A DNA stretch of 64,000 nucleotides from an uncultured Mordavella sp. (lineage in GTDB: Bacteria; Bacillota; Clostridia; Lachnospirales; Lachnospiraceae): the NCBI GenBank assembly GCA_902406105.1, contig CABPCP010000001.1:66465-130464 (forward strand), given 5' to 3'. Positions 40,451 through 48,525 of the stretch are shown one piece after another. The position numbers and the translations under genes are program-made. A model generated the notes under the pieces. It searched no databases. It was not told the origin of the DNA and saw only the letters and a program-made list of their open reading frames with translations. Every line of letters begins with the position of its first letter. Within the stretch, counting starts at the first letter, position 1.

Positions 40451-41115
40451 ACCGCATTGAATTTATGACAGAATTAGCCGCGCTGCTGCAGGATGTCCCA
40501 GTAGAGGAACGCAGAGAGGCGATGCGGTACTATAATGACTATTTTGACGAAGCGGGAAAGGAGAATGAGGCGCAGGCCGTTTCAGATTTAGGTGATCCGG
40601 CGAAGGCGGCGGCCAAGATCAAAGAAGAATTAGGCAGTCAGAATAAAGCGGGAGAAGAATATAAAGAATACAGAGAGACCGGGTATCAGGACACCCGGTT
40701 TGAGCAAAGAAACGTGCCCGGCGGAAGAGGGCAGCAGGGGAACAACAATGTATTGAAAATAATCCTGATCATTCTGATCATCGTGATCGGCGCGCCGATT
40801 GTTCTTCCGATTGTGACCGGGCTGCTGGGCCTTTTGGTTGGCGCGCTGGCAGTGGTTTTTGGGATTTTTATCGCGCTGGTCGTTTTGTTCCTGGCCCTTG
40901 CGGTTACCGGCGCCGCCCTGGTGTGCGCGGGAATTGTGAGTTTGGTTCCGGAGATCGCGGTAGGCCTTGCTCTGATCGGTATGGGTCTGATCCTGGCGGT
41001 GATCGGCGTGATCGGAACAGTAGCCTGTGTAAAACTCTGCATGGTGGTATTTCCAAGTTTGTTCCGCTGGATCGTGAATCTATGTCGGAAACCTTTTCAT
41101 AGGAAGGCGGTGTGA
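40447..41115 (+). CDS. DUF1700 (HAAS-domain) membrane protein
   Basis: 222 aa. Residues 1-60 form the HAAS helical domain (FMTELAALLQDVPVEERREAMRYYNDYFDEAG then VSDLGDPAKAAAKIKEEL), the usual partner of PadR regulators. A flexible Gln/Gly-rich linker leads to three to four membrane segments (about 100-210), and a basic tail. In related operons the HAAS protein is thought to pass a membrane signal to PadR, though the mechanism is unproven. Start overlaps padR by 4 bases. Confidence 0.85.
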   Translation: MNRIEFMTELAALLQDVPVEERREAMRYYNDYFDEAGKENEAQAVSDLGDPAKAAAKIKEELGSQNKAGEEYKEYRETGYQDTRFEQRNVPGGRGQQGNNNVLKIILIILIIVIGAPIVLPIVTGLLGLLVGALAVVFGIFIALVVLFLALAVTGAALVCAGIVSLVPEIAVGLALIGMGLILAVIGVIGTVACVKLCMVVFPSLFRWIVNLCRKPFHRKAV

Positions 41116-41121
41116 TAAGGG

Positions 41122-41976
41122 ATGAAAAAGCGATGGAAAGTCTTCTGGATTGTGTGCGGGATCACAGCTGGGATAGGGTTTGCCTGCTGTATCGCGGCGC
41201 TGGCGCTGGGGGTCACCGTAGAGATGTTGGAAAACCGTTTTCCTAACGGGATTGGGATCGTATCTGGAAACCATGGGTCAGAGAGTACCTCGGAGTCCTA
41301 TGGCGGGGTTCAAAAGATCGATATGGACTTAGCCGCCGGAGAAGTGATCGTCCTGCCTTCAGACAACCAGGAGACGGTCGTGGTGGAGACGGAGAATATC
41401 AGCCGGCGGCTTAAGTTTTCTACTTATATGGAAGGAAATGAATTGAAGATCACCTCCGCGAAATGGCTGCTTTTTGGAGAACACATAGGCAAGGGGAAGA
41501 TTTATGTATATATTCCGCAAAATCAGACAATGGAAGAGGTTTCTCTGGATATGGGAGCGGGAAATCTAACGGTAGAGAACCTGTGGGCAAAGAAATTCTC
41601 GCTCTCTGTGGGCGCGGGTGACGCAGAGGTGTGGGATTTTACGGCGCAGGAAGCAGACTTTGACTGCGGAACCGGAAAGATCACGGCTTGCGGGGGAGCC
41701 AGCCGCGGGATAGATATTGACTGCGGCGTTGGTGATATAGAATATACGGCTTATGGAAATGAAAGGGACTACAATTATGATATTGACTGCGGCGTCGGCG
41801 ACGTGGTGATCGGAGCGAATGAGTATTCCGGGCTTGGAAGAAGCAAGAACGTCAATAATGGGGCGGACCGAGAGATCAGTATTGATTGCGGAGTCGGAAA
41901 AGTCAATGTCGCGTTTGACAGCAGTCGTCAGGCAGCCGGACCGAGAATGGCGGCGCGGCGGACCGCGGATTTTTAA
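41122..41976 (+). CDS. DUF4097 beta-strand-repeat protein with N-terminal membrane anchor
   Basis: 284 aa. One N-terminal membrane segment (7-30) is followed by a repeated right-handed beta structure of the DUF4097/LiaG kind: IDMDLAAGEVIVLPSDN, LDMGAGNLTVENLWAK, LSVGAGDAEVWDF, FDCGTGKITACGG, IDCGVGDIEYTAYG, IDCGVGDVVIG, IDCGVGKVNVAF. The recurring unit is about 20 residues with D-C-G-x-G at each turn, giving a ladder of Cys. It is probably outside the membrane. The ladder of regularly placed Cys is unusual and could be tested for disulfide or metal links. Part of the PadR operon. Confidence 0.83.
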   Translation: MKKRWKVFWIVCGITAGIGFACCIAALALGVTVEMLENRFPNGIGIVSGNHGSESTSESYGGVQKIDMDLAAGEVIVLPSDNQETVVVETENISRRLKFSTYMEGNELKITSAKWLLFGEHIGKGKIYVYIPQNQTMEEVSLDMGAGNLTVENLWAKKFSLSVGAGDAEVWDFTAQEADFDCGTGKITACGGASRGIDIDCGVGDIEYTAYGNERDYNYDIDCGVGDVVIGANEYSGLGRSKNVNNGADREISIDCGVGKVNVAFDSSRQAAGPRMAARRTADF

Positions 41977-41999
41977 GCAGAAGAAAAGGAGGAATTTCT

Positions 42000-42194
42000 A
42001 TGGAAACAAAGCGACTTTACCGTTCCCGGGAGAACCGGATGGTCTGCGGAGTATGCGGCGGCATCGCGGAATATTTTGGGGTAGACCCCACACTGATCCG
42101 GCTGCTGCTGGTCTTGATCGTGTGTACGGCCGGTTTTGGGATCCTGGCCTATTTTATCGCGGCTATTATTATACCGGACAGGCCGCAGATATAG
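42000..42194 (+). CDS. PspC-domain membrane protein
   Basis: 64 aa. The family signature KRLYRSRENRMVCGVCGGIAEYFGVDPTLIRL covers the first half, followed by one long membrane segment. PspC proteins sense membrane stress or, in Firmicutes, accompany LiaF/DUF4097 proteins. It is the fourth gene of the PadR-DUF1700-DUF4097 operon, with AAAAGGAGG before the ATG. No clear terminator follows before the spore gene promoter. Confidence 0.92.
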   Translation: METKRLYRSRENRMVCGVCGGIAEYFGVDPTLIRLLLVLIVCTAGFGILAYFIAAIIIPDRPQI

Positions 42195-42216
42195 AGACAA
42201 AATCTTTCTGCCAAAA

Positions 42217-42247
42217 TGAATAACTCTGCCGCCTTTTGTACATACTC
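42217..42247 (+). promoter_or_regulatory. Sigma-G-like promoter of the spore protein gene
   Basis: TGAATA (42217-42222) and CATACTC (42241-42247) with an 18-bp spacer match the forespore sigma-G consensus (GNATR, 18 bp, CATNNTA). It lies 25 bases before the SASP start. Confidence 0.7.
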
Positions 42248-42271
42248 CAGAAAAAGAAAGGGGTATGACAG

Positions 42272-42466
42272 ATGGCGGGAAAGAATCAGAAACCAATCCG
42301 GTTAGAAGAATTAACGCAGGAAGAAAAGATGAAATACGAGATCGCGGAAGAACTTGGACTTCTTGACAGGGTCCTGGAAGAAGGATGGCGCTCATTGTCT
42401 TCCAAAGAAACCGGCAGGATTGGCGGCCTGCTTGCAAGGAGAAAGCGGGCTGCGGGAAAAAAATAA
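42272..42466 (+). CDS. Small acid-soluble spore protein, alpha/beta type (divergent)
   Basis: 64 aa. KMKYEIAEELGLLDRV aligns with the conserved germination-protease site region (KYEIAxExG), and SLSSKETGRIGGLLARR with the second conserved block (LTSREAGxVGG). These proteins coat DNA in the dormant spore and protect it from UV and heat. AAAGGGG precedes the ATG, and a sigma-G-like promoter supports forespore expression. It departs from the classic form in a short N-terminus and a Lys/Arg-rich tail. A TAACAAAAT / ATTTTGTTA dyad begins at its stop codon. Confidence 0.82.
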   Translation: MAGKNQKPIRLEELTQEEKMKYEIAEELGLLDRVLEEGWRSLSSKETGRIGGLLARRKRAAGKK

Positions 42467-42504
42467 CAAAATTATTAAGAACTGTGAACATTTTGTTAGA
42501 AACC

Positions 42505-42533
42505 TTGAAAACACACCGCCTGTTTGCTATAAT
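42505..42533 (+). promoter_or_regulatory. Promoter of the WecG/TagA gene
   Basis: TTGAAA (42505-42510) and TATAAT (42528-42533) with exactly 17 bp between, 36 bases before the start codon. Confidence 0.75.
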
Positions 42534-42568
42534 CGGAAAGCTGGAAGAAAGCGATAGCAGGTGGAAAC

Positions 42569-43243
42569 ATGAGTGCCAAGATAAATGTTTTGGATATTGA
42601 AATCGATAATTGTACAGCTAAAGAAGCAATGAAGAAAGCAGTGGAGTATCTGGCCACGGAACCGGTCAATATGATCGAGATGGTAACGGTAGATGCCATT
42701 ATGCAGCTGGATGAAATGACAGAGATGAGAAAAGAATTCAGTCAGTTCGATCTGGTGCTGGCGGGCGATCGGATGATCCTGGAAGCGGCGGAAGTTACAG
42801 ACCGCAAGTATCTTCAGGAGACGGAGAATCATGTTTTCTTAAAAATGTTTCTGCGGTATCTCCATAAAAACCACAAGAGGATATACCTTCTGGTGGAGTC
42901 GGAAGAAGACGGACAGAATTTTTATGATTATCTGGAACGGCATTACGGCGGCGTCCAGATTGTGGGAATGGCGAAAGTATCCGCTCAGAACCGGGCGGAT
43001 GATATGCTGGTCAACGCGATCAACGGCGGAGAGATCGACTGTGTCTTATCTGCTTTGGCGGCTCCTCTCCAAGAAGAGTTTATTGTGCGGAATAGGAACC
43101 TTTTGAACGCGGGGCTGTGGCTTGGACTTGGATGCGAGATGCTCCCGGTGCGGCGCGCGGGGGTTGGAAGAGGACGGATCAGCCAGTTCCTTGTGAAGAT
43201 GATCTTTAAAAAAGAGATGGAGAAACGAAAAAATAGAACGTAA
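42569..43243 (+). CDS. WecG/TagA/CpsF-family glycosyltransferase
   Basis: 224 aa. The GT26 fold is seen in VNMIEMVTVDAIMQLDEM, FDLVLAGDRMILEAAEV and ALAAPLQEEFIVRNRNLLNAGLWLGLG, which match the TagA sugar-nucleotide region. The basic C-terminal tail (FKKEMEKRKNRT) should touch the membrane, as in TagA. Such enzymes add N-acetylmannosamine or a similar sugar to an undecaprenyl-linked acceptor in cell-wall polymer synthesis. The Asp that replaces the usual loop residues (GDRMI for GxGxP) is slightly off consensus, so the donor may differ. It is a single gene between its promoter and a terminator. Confidence 0.85.
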   Translation: MSAKINVLDIEIDNCTAKEAMKKAVEYLATEPVNMIEMVTVDAIMQLDEMTEMRKEFSQFDLVLAGDRMILEAAEVTDRKYLQETENHVFLKMFLRYLHKNHKRIYLLVESEEDGQNFYDYLERHYGGVQIVGMAKVSAQNRADDMLVNAINGGEIDCVLSALAAPLQEEFIVRNRNLLNAGLWLGLGCEMLPVRRAGVGRGRISQFLVKMIFKKEMEKRKNRT

Positions 43244-43247
43244 AAAA

Positions 43248-43289
43248 GAGGAAATTAACAAAAAATCGTAATTTCCTCTTTCTTTTTTT
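43248..43289 (+). terminator. Intrinsic terminator
   Basis: Stem GAGGAAATTA / TAATTTCCTC with an 11-base loop, followed by TTTCTTTTTTT. It ends the WecG/TagA transcript. Confidence 0.82.
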
Positions 43290-43318
43290 GTAAAAATATA
43301 TTAAGATAAATTTTGAAG

Positions 43319-43366
43319 TATGCATTTTGACAAAATAATTTCTTTTTTTGTTGTGAAAAATGCATA
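43319..43366 (+). promoter_or_regulatory. Spaced inverted repeat around a TTGACA, upstream of the PucR/CdaR-like gene
   Basis: TATGCATTTT (43319-43328) and its exact complement AAAATGCATA (43357-43366) face each other 28 bp apart. TTGACA sits at 43327-43332, partly in the first arm; no good -10 stands 17 bp on. This could be an operator for the regulator encoded next. Confidence 0.45.
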
Positions 43367-43391
43367 TTGTAACGAGTGGAGGAGATAGAAT

Positions 43392-44480
43392 ATGATATCT
43401 AATCAAATACTTCAAAATACAATTGAAGGATTGAAGGGGATCACAAGAATTGATTTTTGTGTCATGGATACAGACGGAAAATCTCTTGCCAGTACATTTT
43501 CGGAGCAGGAAGACTATGAAGATGAGGTGCTATCTTTTGTAGGTTCACCCGCGGACAGCCAGGTAGTCCAGGGATATCAGTTCTTCAAAATCTTTGACGA
43601 ACACCAGCTAGAGTACGTTCTTTTGGCAAACGGCGGAAGCGATGATGTATATATGGTAGGGAAAATAGCCGCGTTTCAGATCCAGAATCTTTTGGTGGCT
43701 TACAAGGAGCGTTTTGATAAAGATAATTTTATAAAAAATCTTTTGTTGGATAATCTGCTTTTGGTGGATATTTATAACCGTGCCAAAAAATTACATATTG
43801 ACACAGAAGTCAGACGTGTTATCTTTATTATTGAGACAAAACATGAGAAAGATTCCAATGCCCTTGATAATATGCGCGGTCTTTTGGGCAATAAAGCCAA
43901 AGATTTTGTTACGGCAGTGGATGAAAAAAATGTGATCGTGGTCAAAGAGCTGGAGGAGCAGGATGGTCCTGCGGAACTGGAAAAGACGGCGGAGAATTTC
44001 TACGAAATCTTGAAAAATGACGGCGAGGAAGAGATTCTCATCGCATATGGGACGATCATCAATGATATCAAGGAGGTGTCAAAATCCTATAAAGAAGCGA
44101 AGCTTGCCCTTGATGTAGGGAAAATTTTCTTTAGCGAGAAGAATGTTATTGCGTTCAGCGAATTGGGGATTGGAAGGCTGATCTATCAGCTGCCTGTCCC
44201 GCTGTGCAAGATGTTCATTCGAGAGATATTTGAGGGGAAATCACCGGATGATTTTGACGAAGAGACGTTGACTACCATCAACAAGTTCTTTGAAAATAAT
44301 CTGAACGTGTCAGAGACATCCAGACAGCTGTATATTCACAGGAACACTCTGGTATACCGTCTGGATAAGCTTCAGAAGAGCACAGGTTTGGATCTGCGCG
44401 TTTTTGAAGATGCCATTACTTTTAAGATCGCCCTTATGGTGGTAAAATACATGAAGTATATGGAGTCACTGGAGTATTAG
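43392..44480 (+). CDS. PucR/CdaR-type transcriptional regulator
   Basis: 362 aa. The C-terminus holds the PucR helix-turn-helix (INKFFENNLNVSETSRQLYIHRNTLVYRLDKLQKSTGLDLR, about 295-336), the clear family mark. The middle is a GGDEF-like degenerate domain (AYGTIINDIKEVSKSYKEAKLALDVGK) usual in CdaR. The N-terminal 120 residues form a putative sensor (DFCVMDTDGKSLAST). No membrane segment. It lies 16 bases before ftsE with no terminator, so it may read through into the division genes. A sugar-acid role is the textbook one for CdaR but nothing nearby supports it here. Confidence 0.85.
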   Translation: MISNQILQNTIEGLKGITRIDFCVMDTDGKSLASTFSEQEDYEDEVLSFVGSPADSQVVQGYQFFKIFDEHQLEYVLLANGGSDDVYMVGKIAAFQIQNLLVAYKERFDKDNFIKNLLLDNLLLVDIYNRAKKLHIDTEVRRVIFIIETKHEKDSNALDNMRGLLGNKAKDFVTAVDEKNVIVVKELEEQDGPAELEKTAENFYEILKNDGEEEILIAYGTIINDIKEVSKSYKEAKLALDVGKIFFSEKNVIAFSELGIGRLIYQLPVPLCKMFIREIFEGKSPDDFDEETLTTINKFFENNLNVSETSRQLYIHRNTLVYRLDKLQKSTGLDLRVFEDAITFKIALMVVKYMKYMESLEY

Positions 44481-44496
44481 TAATTAGGAGGAACAT

Positions 44497-45174
44497 ATGA
44501 TTGAATTAAAAGAAGTTACAAAGGAGTATTCCAAGGGGATCTCTGCTTTGAATGGAGTGAACCTGAAGGTGGAGAAGGGGGAGTTCGTCTTCATTGTAGG
44601 TGACAGCGGTTCCGGGAAATCTACATTGATCCGTCTTATTATGAAAGAGCTGGATCCCACATCAGGAACGATCATTGTCAACGGTCAGAACCTGAATCGG
44701 ATGAAACATAGAAAGATTCCGATGTACCGCAGGAGACTGGGGGTTGTATTCCAGGATTTCCGACTTTTGAAGGACAGGAATATCTATGAGAATATTGCTT
44801 TTGCCCAGCGAGTGACAGAAGTCCCCACAAGAGTGATCAAGAAGAAGGTGCCGGCAGCCCTTTCGCTGGTAGGTCTGGCACAGAAATATAAATCCTTCCC
44901 TCGTGAGTTGTCTGGAGGAGAACAGCAGCGCGTAGCCATTGCAAGGGCGATCGTAAATGAGCCGGCGATCCTTCTGGCAGATGAGCCTACGGGAAATCTG
45001 GACCCGACAAATTCATGGGAGATCATGAAGCTTTTGGAAGAAGCCAACGACAGAGGGACGACCGTCCTTGTCGTTACTCATAACCAGGAGATTGTAAACG
45101 AAATGAAGAAGCGGGTGGTTACAATGAAAAAGGGGGTCATTGTAAGCGACGAGAAAAAAGGTGGGTATAAATAA
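44497..45174 (+). CDS. ftsE: Cell-division ATP-binding protein FtsE
   Basis: 225 aa, ABC ATPase. Walker A GDSGSGKST, Q loop VVFQDFRLL, signature ELSGGEQQR, Walker B ILLADEPTGNLDP and switch His VVTHNQ. It forms the FtsEX complex with the membrane protein encoded immediately after (ATG of ftsX follows the stop directly). FtsEX couples ATP hydrolysis to the activation of a wall hydrolase outside the cell; an M23 hydrolase gene follows. TTAGGAGGA precedes the ATG. Confidence 0.96.
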   Translation: MIELKEVTKEYSKGISALNGVNLKVEKGEFVFIVGDSGSGKSTLIRLIMKELDPTSGTIIVNGQNLNRMKHRKIPMYRRRLGVVFQDFRLLKDRNIYENIAFAQRVTEVPTRVIKKKVPAALSLVGLAQKYKSFPRELSGGEQQRVAIARAIVNEPAILLADEPTGNLDPTNSWEIMKLLEEANDRGTTVLVVTHNQEIVNEMKKRVVTMKKGVIVSDEKKGGYK

Positions 45175-46083
45175 ATGAGGATAAGTACATTTGGATATTC
45201 GATGAAACAAGGAGTAAAGAACATAGGAAGAAACAAGATGTTTTCCATTGCTTCCATTGCGACGATGGCTGCTTGTATTTTCTTGTTCGGGCTTTTTTAT
45301 TCCATCGTACTCAATTTTAATTACATTGTAGCCAAGGCGGAAGAGAGTGTTGCGATCACCGTTTTCTTCGAGGAAGACACGACAGATGATCAGAAAGAAG
45401 AGATCGGGAATCAGCTGGAAACGGCGGATGGTGTTTTAAGCGTGACATACGTAAGCGCGGACGAAGCCTGGGAAAGCTTCCAGGAAGATTATTTCGGAGG
45501 ATCAGAAGAAGCGGCGGCGGGATTCGCTAACGACAATCCATTGGCTACTTCAGACAACTATGAAGTTTATATGGCGGACGTGTCCAAACAGGATGATGTG
45601 GTCGAGTTCGCGGAGAGCCTGGACGGCGTGCGGATGGTCAATAAATCAGATACTGTGGCAGATACGCTGACCAGTGTAAACAGGCTGGTGGGATACATAT
45701 CCGCGGCGATCATCCTGATCTTGCTGGTGGTATCTGTTTTCCTGATCAGCAATACCGTTACCATGGGTGTTACGGTAAGAAGAGAAGAGATCGCGATCAT
45801 GAAATATATAGGGGCCAAAGACGGGTTTGTCCGGGCGCCGTTCGTGTTCGAAGGCCTTCTGATCGGAGTCATCGGAGCGCTGATTCCGCTGGTGGCGCTG
45901 TATTTCATGTACGATAAGGCGGTACAGTATATTATGACCAGGTTCAGTCTTTTGAACAATATTATCGATTTCCTGCCGGTTACAACTGTATATAGAACGC
46001 TTCTTCCGGTAGGCATCGCGCTGGGAGTCGGAATTGGATTCCTGGGAAGTTTCCTGACGATCAGAAAGCATTTAAGAGTATAA
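45175..46083 (+). CDS. ftsX: Cell-division protein FtsX
   Basis: 302 aa with four membrane segments (about 22-45, 172-195, 220-245, 268-292), a large extracellular loop after the first, and the FtsX domain near the end. MKQGVKNIGRNKMFSIASIATMAACIFLFG is the typical start. The outside loop (about 48-165) is the part that grips a coiled-coil hydrolase such as PcsB or CwlO. ftsE lies directly upstream; the M23 hydrolase gene lies 34 bases downstream. Confidence 0.95.
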   Translation: MRISTFGYSMKQGVKNIGRNKMFSIASIATMAACIFLFGLFYSIVLNFNYIVAKAEESVAITVFFEEDTTDDQKEEIGNQLETADGVLSVTYVSADEAWESFQEDYFGGSEEAAAGFANDNPLATSDNYEVYMADVSKQDDVVEFAESLDGVRMVNKSDTVADTLTSVNRLVGYISAAIILILLVVSVFLISNTVTMGVTVRREEIAIMKYIGAKDGFVRAPFVFEGLLIGVIGALIPLVALYFMYDKAVQYIMTRFSLLNNIIDFLPVTTVYRTLLPVGIALGVGIGFLGSFLTIRKHLRV

Positions 46084-46117
46084 GTTTCAGGGGAAAATTA
46101 TATAGGGGGTACATAAG

Positions 46118-47203
46118 ATGCGAGGAAAGAAGATCATCAGTATTTTATGCGTATTGTCTCTGTGCTTTGGGATGACGTTCCAGGTACAGGCGACAGGTCT
46201 CCAAGAGAAGAGGGAGCAGCTTAACGATTTGGAGAAGGAAAAGGCCGCCGCTGAGCAGGAGAAGGCAGACCTTTCAAAACAGCTTGAGACGGTCGTGGCT
46301 GAAATGGAGACCATGAAAGGTGAGATCGAGAAGAAAGAAGCGGAGATCACCGTCAAGGAGGAAGAACTGATCCAGGCTCAGATTGATGAGAACGATCAAT
46401 ATGAGAGTATGAAAAAGCGGATCAAATACATGTATGAAAACGGCAGCAGCCAGTTTATCGAGGTGCTGTGCGAGGCTAAAGATATTACAGATTTTCTGAA
46501 CAAGGCGGAATATATTTCAAATATTTCGGATTACGACAGAGATATGCTCAAACAGTTCCAGGATATTGTGGCCGAGGTGGAAGCGCAGGAAAAACAGCTT
46601 CAGGCAGAATACGATGAGATGGAACAGATGCAGAATGATCTGATCGAGAAACAAAGCTCTATTGAATCCTTGATCGATGCGAAAGATACCGAGATCGGGG
46701 AGATGTCGGATCAGCTTGCGGAATTGAAGGAAGCTGTGGCTACGGCGGAGCGGAAGCAGCAGGAGCGGGCTTCTTCTTATTCCAACAGCGCGGGGGCGTC
46801 CGTGGTGACGGGGAATGGGACTTTTACACATCCATGCCCTGGCTATACAAGAATCTCCAGCTATTTTGGATGGAGAGAGCAGCCGCTGCCGGGAGCCAGT
46901 ACGAACCACAAAGGCATGGATTTTGCGGCGCCTACTGGAACGCCGATCTACGCGGCCGCGGGAGGCACGGTTACCTCAGCGGGGTACAGCGGCAATGCCG
47001 GGAATCTGATCATCATCAATCATGGAAATGGCCTGCAGACTTACTATATGCACTGCCATCAGATTTATGTCCGGGCAGGGCAGAAGGTGAGCAAGGGACA
47101 GAATATTGCGATCGTGGGTACGACAGGAAACTCGACGGGGCCGCATCTACATTTCCAGGTAATGTCCGGCGGGACGCCTGTGAATCCACAGAATTATTTG
47201 TAG
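46118..47203 (+). CDS. M23 peptidoglycan hydrolase with coiled coil (EnvC/PcsB-like partner of FtsEX)
   Basis: 361 aa. A signal peptide (about 1-27, ending VQATG) leads to a long Glu/Lys/Gln coiled coil (about 28-220), the type of region that binds FtsX. A Ser/Ala-rich link precedes the LytM domain (about 245-361) with all zinc ligands: NHKGMD, MHCH and PHLHF. It should cut peptide cross-links at the septum when switched on by FtsEX. All catalytic residues are present, so unlike EnvC itself it is probably an active enzyme. It is encoded straight after ftsEX. Confidence 0.93.
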   Translation: MRGKKIISILCVLSLCFGMTFQVQATGLQEKREQLNDLEKEKAAAEQEKADLSKQLETVVAEMETMKGEIEKKEAEITVKEEELIQAQIDENDQYESMKKRIKYMYENGSSQFIEVLCEAKDITDFLNKAEYISNISDYDRDMLKQFQDIVAEVEAQEKQLQAEYDEMEQMQNDLIEKQSSIESLIDAKDTEIGEMSDQLAELKEAVATAERKQQERASSYSNSAGASVVTGNGTFTHPCPGYTRISSYFGWREQPLPGASTNHKGMDFAAPTGTPIYAAAGGTVTSAGYSGNAGNLIIINHGNGLQTYYMHCHQIYVRAGQKVSKGQNIAIVGTTGNSTGPHLHFQVMSGGTPVNPQNYL

Positions 47204-47219
47204 ATAGGACTGAACAGAT

Positions 47220-48398
47220 ATGAAATATCAAAAGAGATTTTGGCAGGGGGCGCTGTGCGGCGCCCTTGCTGTATTGCTGGGAGCAGGGCTGGTGTCCTGT
47301 GCCGGAAGATTCCCCTTTGGCGGGGGAGATACGGTCTCTGATGTGACGGAGGAAAAGCTTTCCCAGATCCAGGCGCTGATCCAGGAGGAATATCTGGGCG
47401 AAGTGGACGAAGAAGCATTGCAGACGGGATTGTGCCAAGGCTATGTAAATGCCCTGGAAGACCCTTATTCTGTATATTACGATGAAGAACAGACTACTGC
47501 TTTGATGGAATCTACTCAGGGAGAATACGGAGGGATTGGAGTGGTCCTGACACAGAATCTGGAGACAGGGATCACAGAGGCATCCAGCGTATATGAGGAT
47601 TCTCCGGCAATGGAAGCCGGGATGCAGGATGGAGACGTGATCTATAAAGTGGACGGGGAAGATATGTCCGGTAAAGATTTGGAAGAGATCTCCGGAAGCA
47701 TCAAAGGAGAAAAGGGAACCGCTGTCGAGATCACTGTCCTTCGGGGAGAAGATCAAGAGGAGATTACTCTTACGGTCACCAGGGATACTATACAGGCGGA
47801 AACTGTAGAATCCCGCATGTTGGGAGACGGCGTGGGATATCTTGCTGTCAGTGAATTTGACGATGTGACATTTGATCAGTATCAGGGAGCCATGACAGAG
47901 CTGGAAGCAGAAGGCATGGAAGGTTTGATCGTGGATCTGAGGGGAAATCCGGGAGGAAACCTGGATACCGTCTGCCAGATCCTGGACCTTATGCTTCCGG
48001 AGGGGTTGATCGTGTATACAGAAGATAAGGATGGCAACCGGCAGGAGTCTACTTCGGATGGGGAGCATAAGATCGATATGCCGCTGGTAGTGTTAGTAGA
48101 TGGAAACAGCGCCAGCGCGGCGGAGATTTATGCGGGAGCCATTCAGGATCATGGAATCGGCAAGATCGTGGGAACCCAGACTTATGGGAAAGGCGTGGTT
48201 CAGTCTATCTATGATCTGGGTGACGGAACCAGCTTGAAACTGACGGTGGCAGAATACTTTACGCCTAACGGAAGGAGCATTGACGGGGAAGGGATCACTC
48301 CGGATGTGGAAGTGGAATATCAGCCGGATGAAAAGAACCCAGAGGCGGATAACCAACTGGACCGGGCAGTTGAAGTCCTGCAGGAAGAGATGAAATAG
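47220..48398 (+). CDS. ctpA: S41-family C-terminal processing protease (CtpA-like)
   Basis: 392 aa. The N-terminal hydrophobic segment ends in LVSC, a possible lipobox (Cys27), so it may be a lipoprotein or remain anchored. A PDZ domain (about 100-185, YGGIGVVLTQNLETG) is followed by the protease domain with the catalytic Ser in DGNSASAAE (about 299) and Lys in TYGKGVVQS (about 324). It cuts exported or envelope proteins. It closes the ftsEX-M23 group and could trim the hydrolase. A terminator follows. Confidence 0.93.
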   Translation: MKYQKRFWQGALCGALAVLLGAGLVSCAGRFPFGGGDTVSDVTEEKLSQIQALIQEEYLGEVDEEALQTGLCQGYVNALEDPYSVYYDEEQTTALMESTQGEYGGIGVVLTQNLETGITEASSVYEDSPAMEAGMQDGDVIYKVDGEDMSGKDLEEISGSIKGEKGTAVEITVLRGEDQEEITLTVTRDTIQAETVESRMLGDGVGYLAVSEFDDVTFDQYQGAMTELEAEGMEGLIVDLRGNPGGNLDTVCQILDLMLPEGLIVYTEDKDGNRQESTSDGEHKIDMPLVVLVDGNSASAAEIYAGAIQDHGIGKIVGTQTYGKGVVQSIYDLGDGTSLKLTVAEYFTPNGRSIDGEGITPDVEVEYQPDEKNPEADNQLDRAVEVLQEEMK

Positions 48399-48418
48399 CA
48401 AAAATATAGTGAGGGATG

Positions 48419-48453
48419 AAAAGGGAATGTCAAAAGGGGCATTCCTTTTTTTT
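48419..48453 (+). terminator. Intrinsic terminator
   Basis: Stem AAAGGGAATG / CATTCCTTT (one G-T pair) with an 11-base loop and eight T. It ends the FtsEX-CtpA operon before pyrC. Beyond it, ATGATAAAAT appears twice 25 bp apart (48461, 48486). Confidence 0.8.
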
Positions 48454-48525
48454 AGGCCATATGATAAAATAGAAAAGAATATGGAATGATAAAATGCCCT
48501 TATTGTTGGGCGGAAAGGGAAGTAT

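Noticed and set aside
48454..48525. PyrR attenuator before pyrC
   Set aside because: The region has only a 10-bp direct repeat ATGATAAAAT; there is no antiterminator/terminator pair or PyrR-binding loop.
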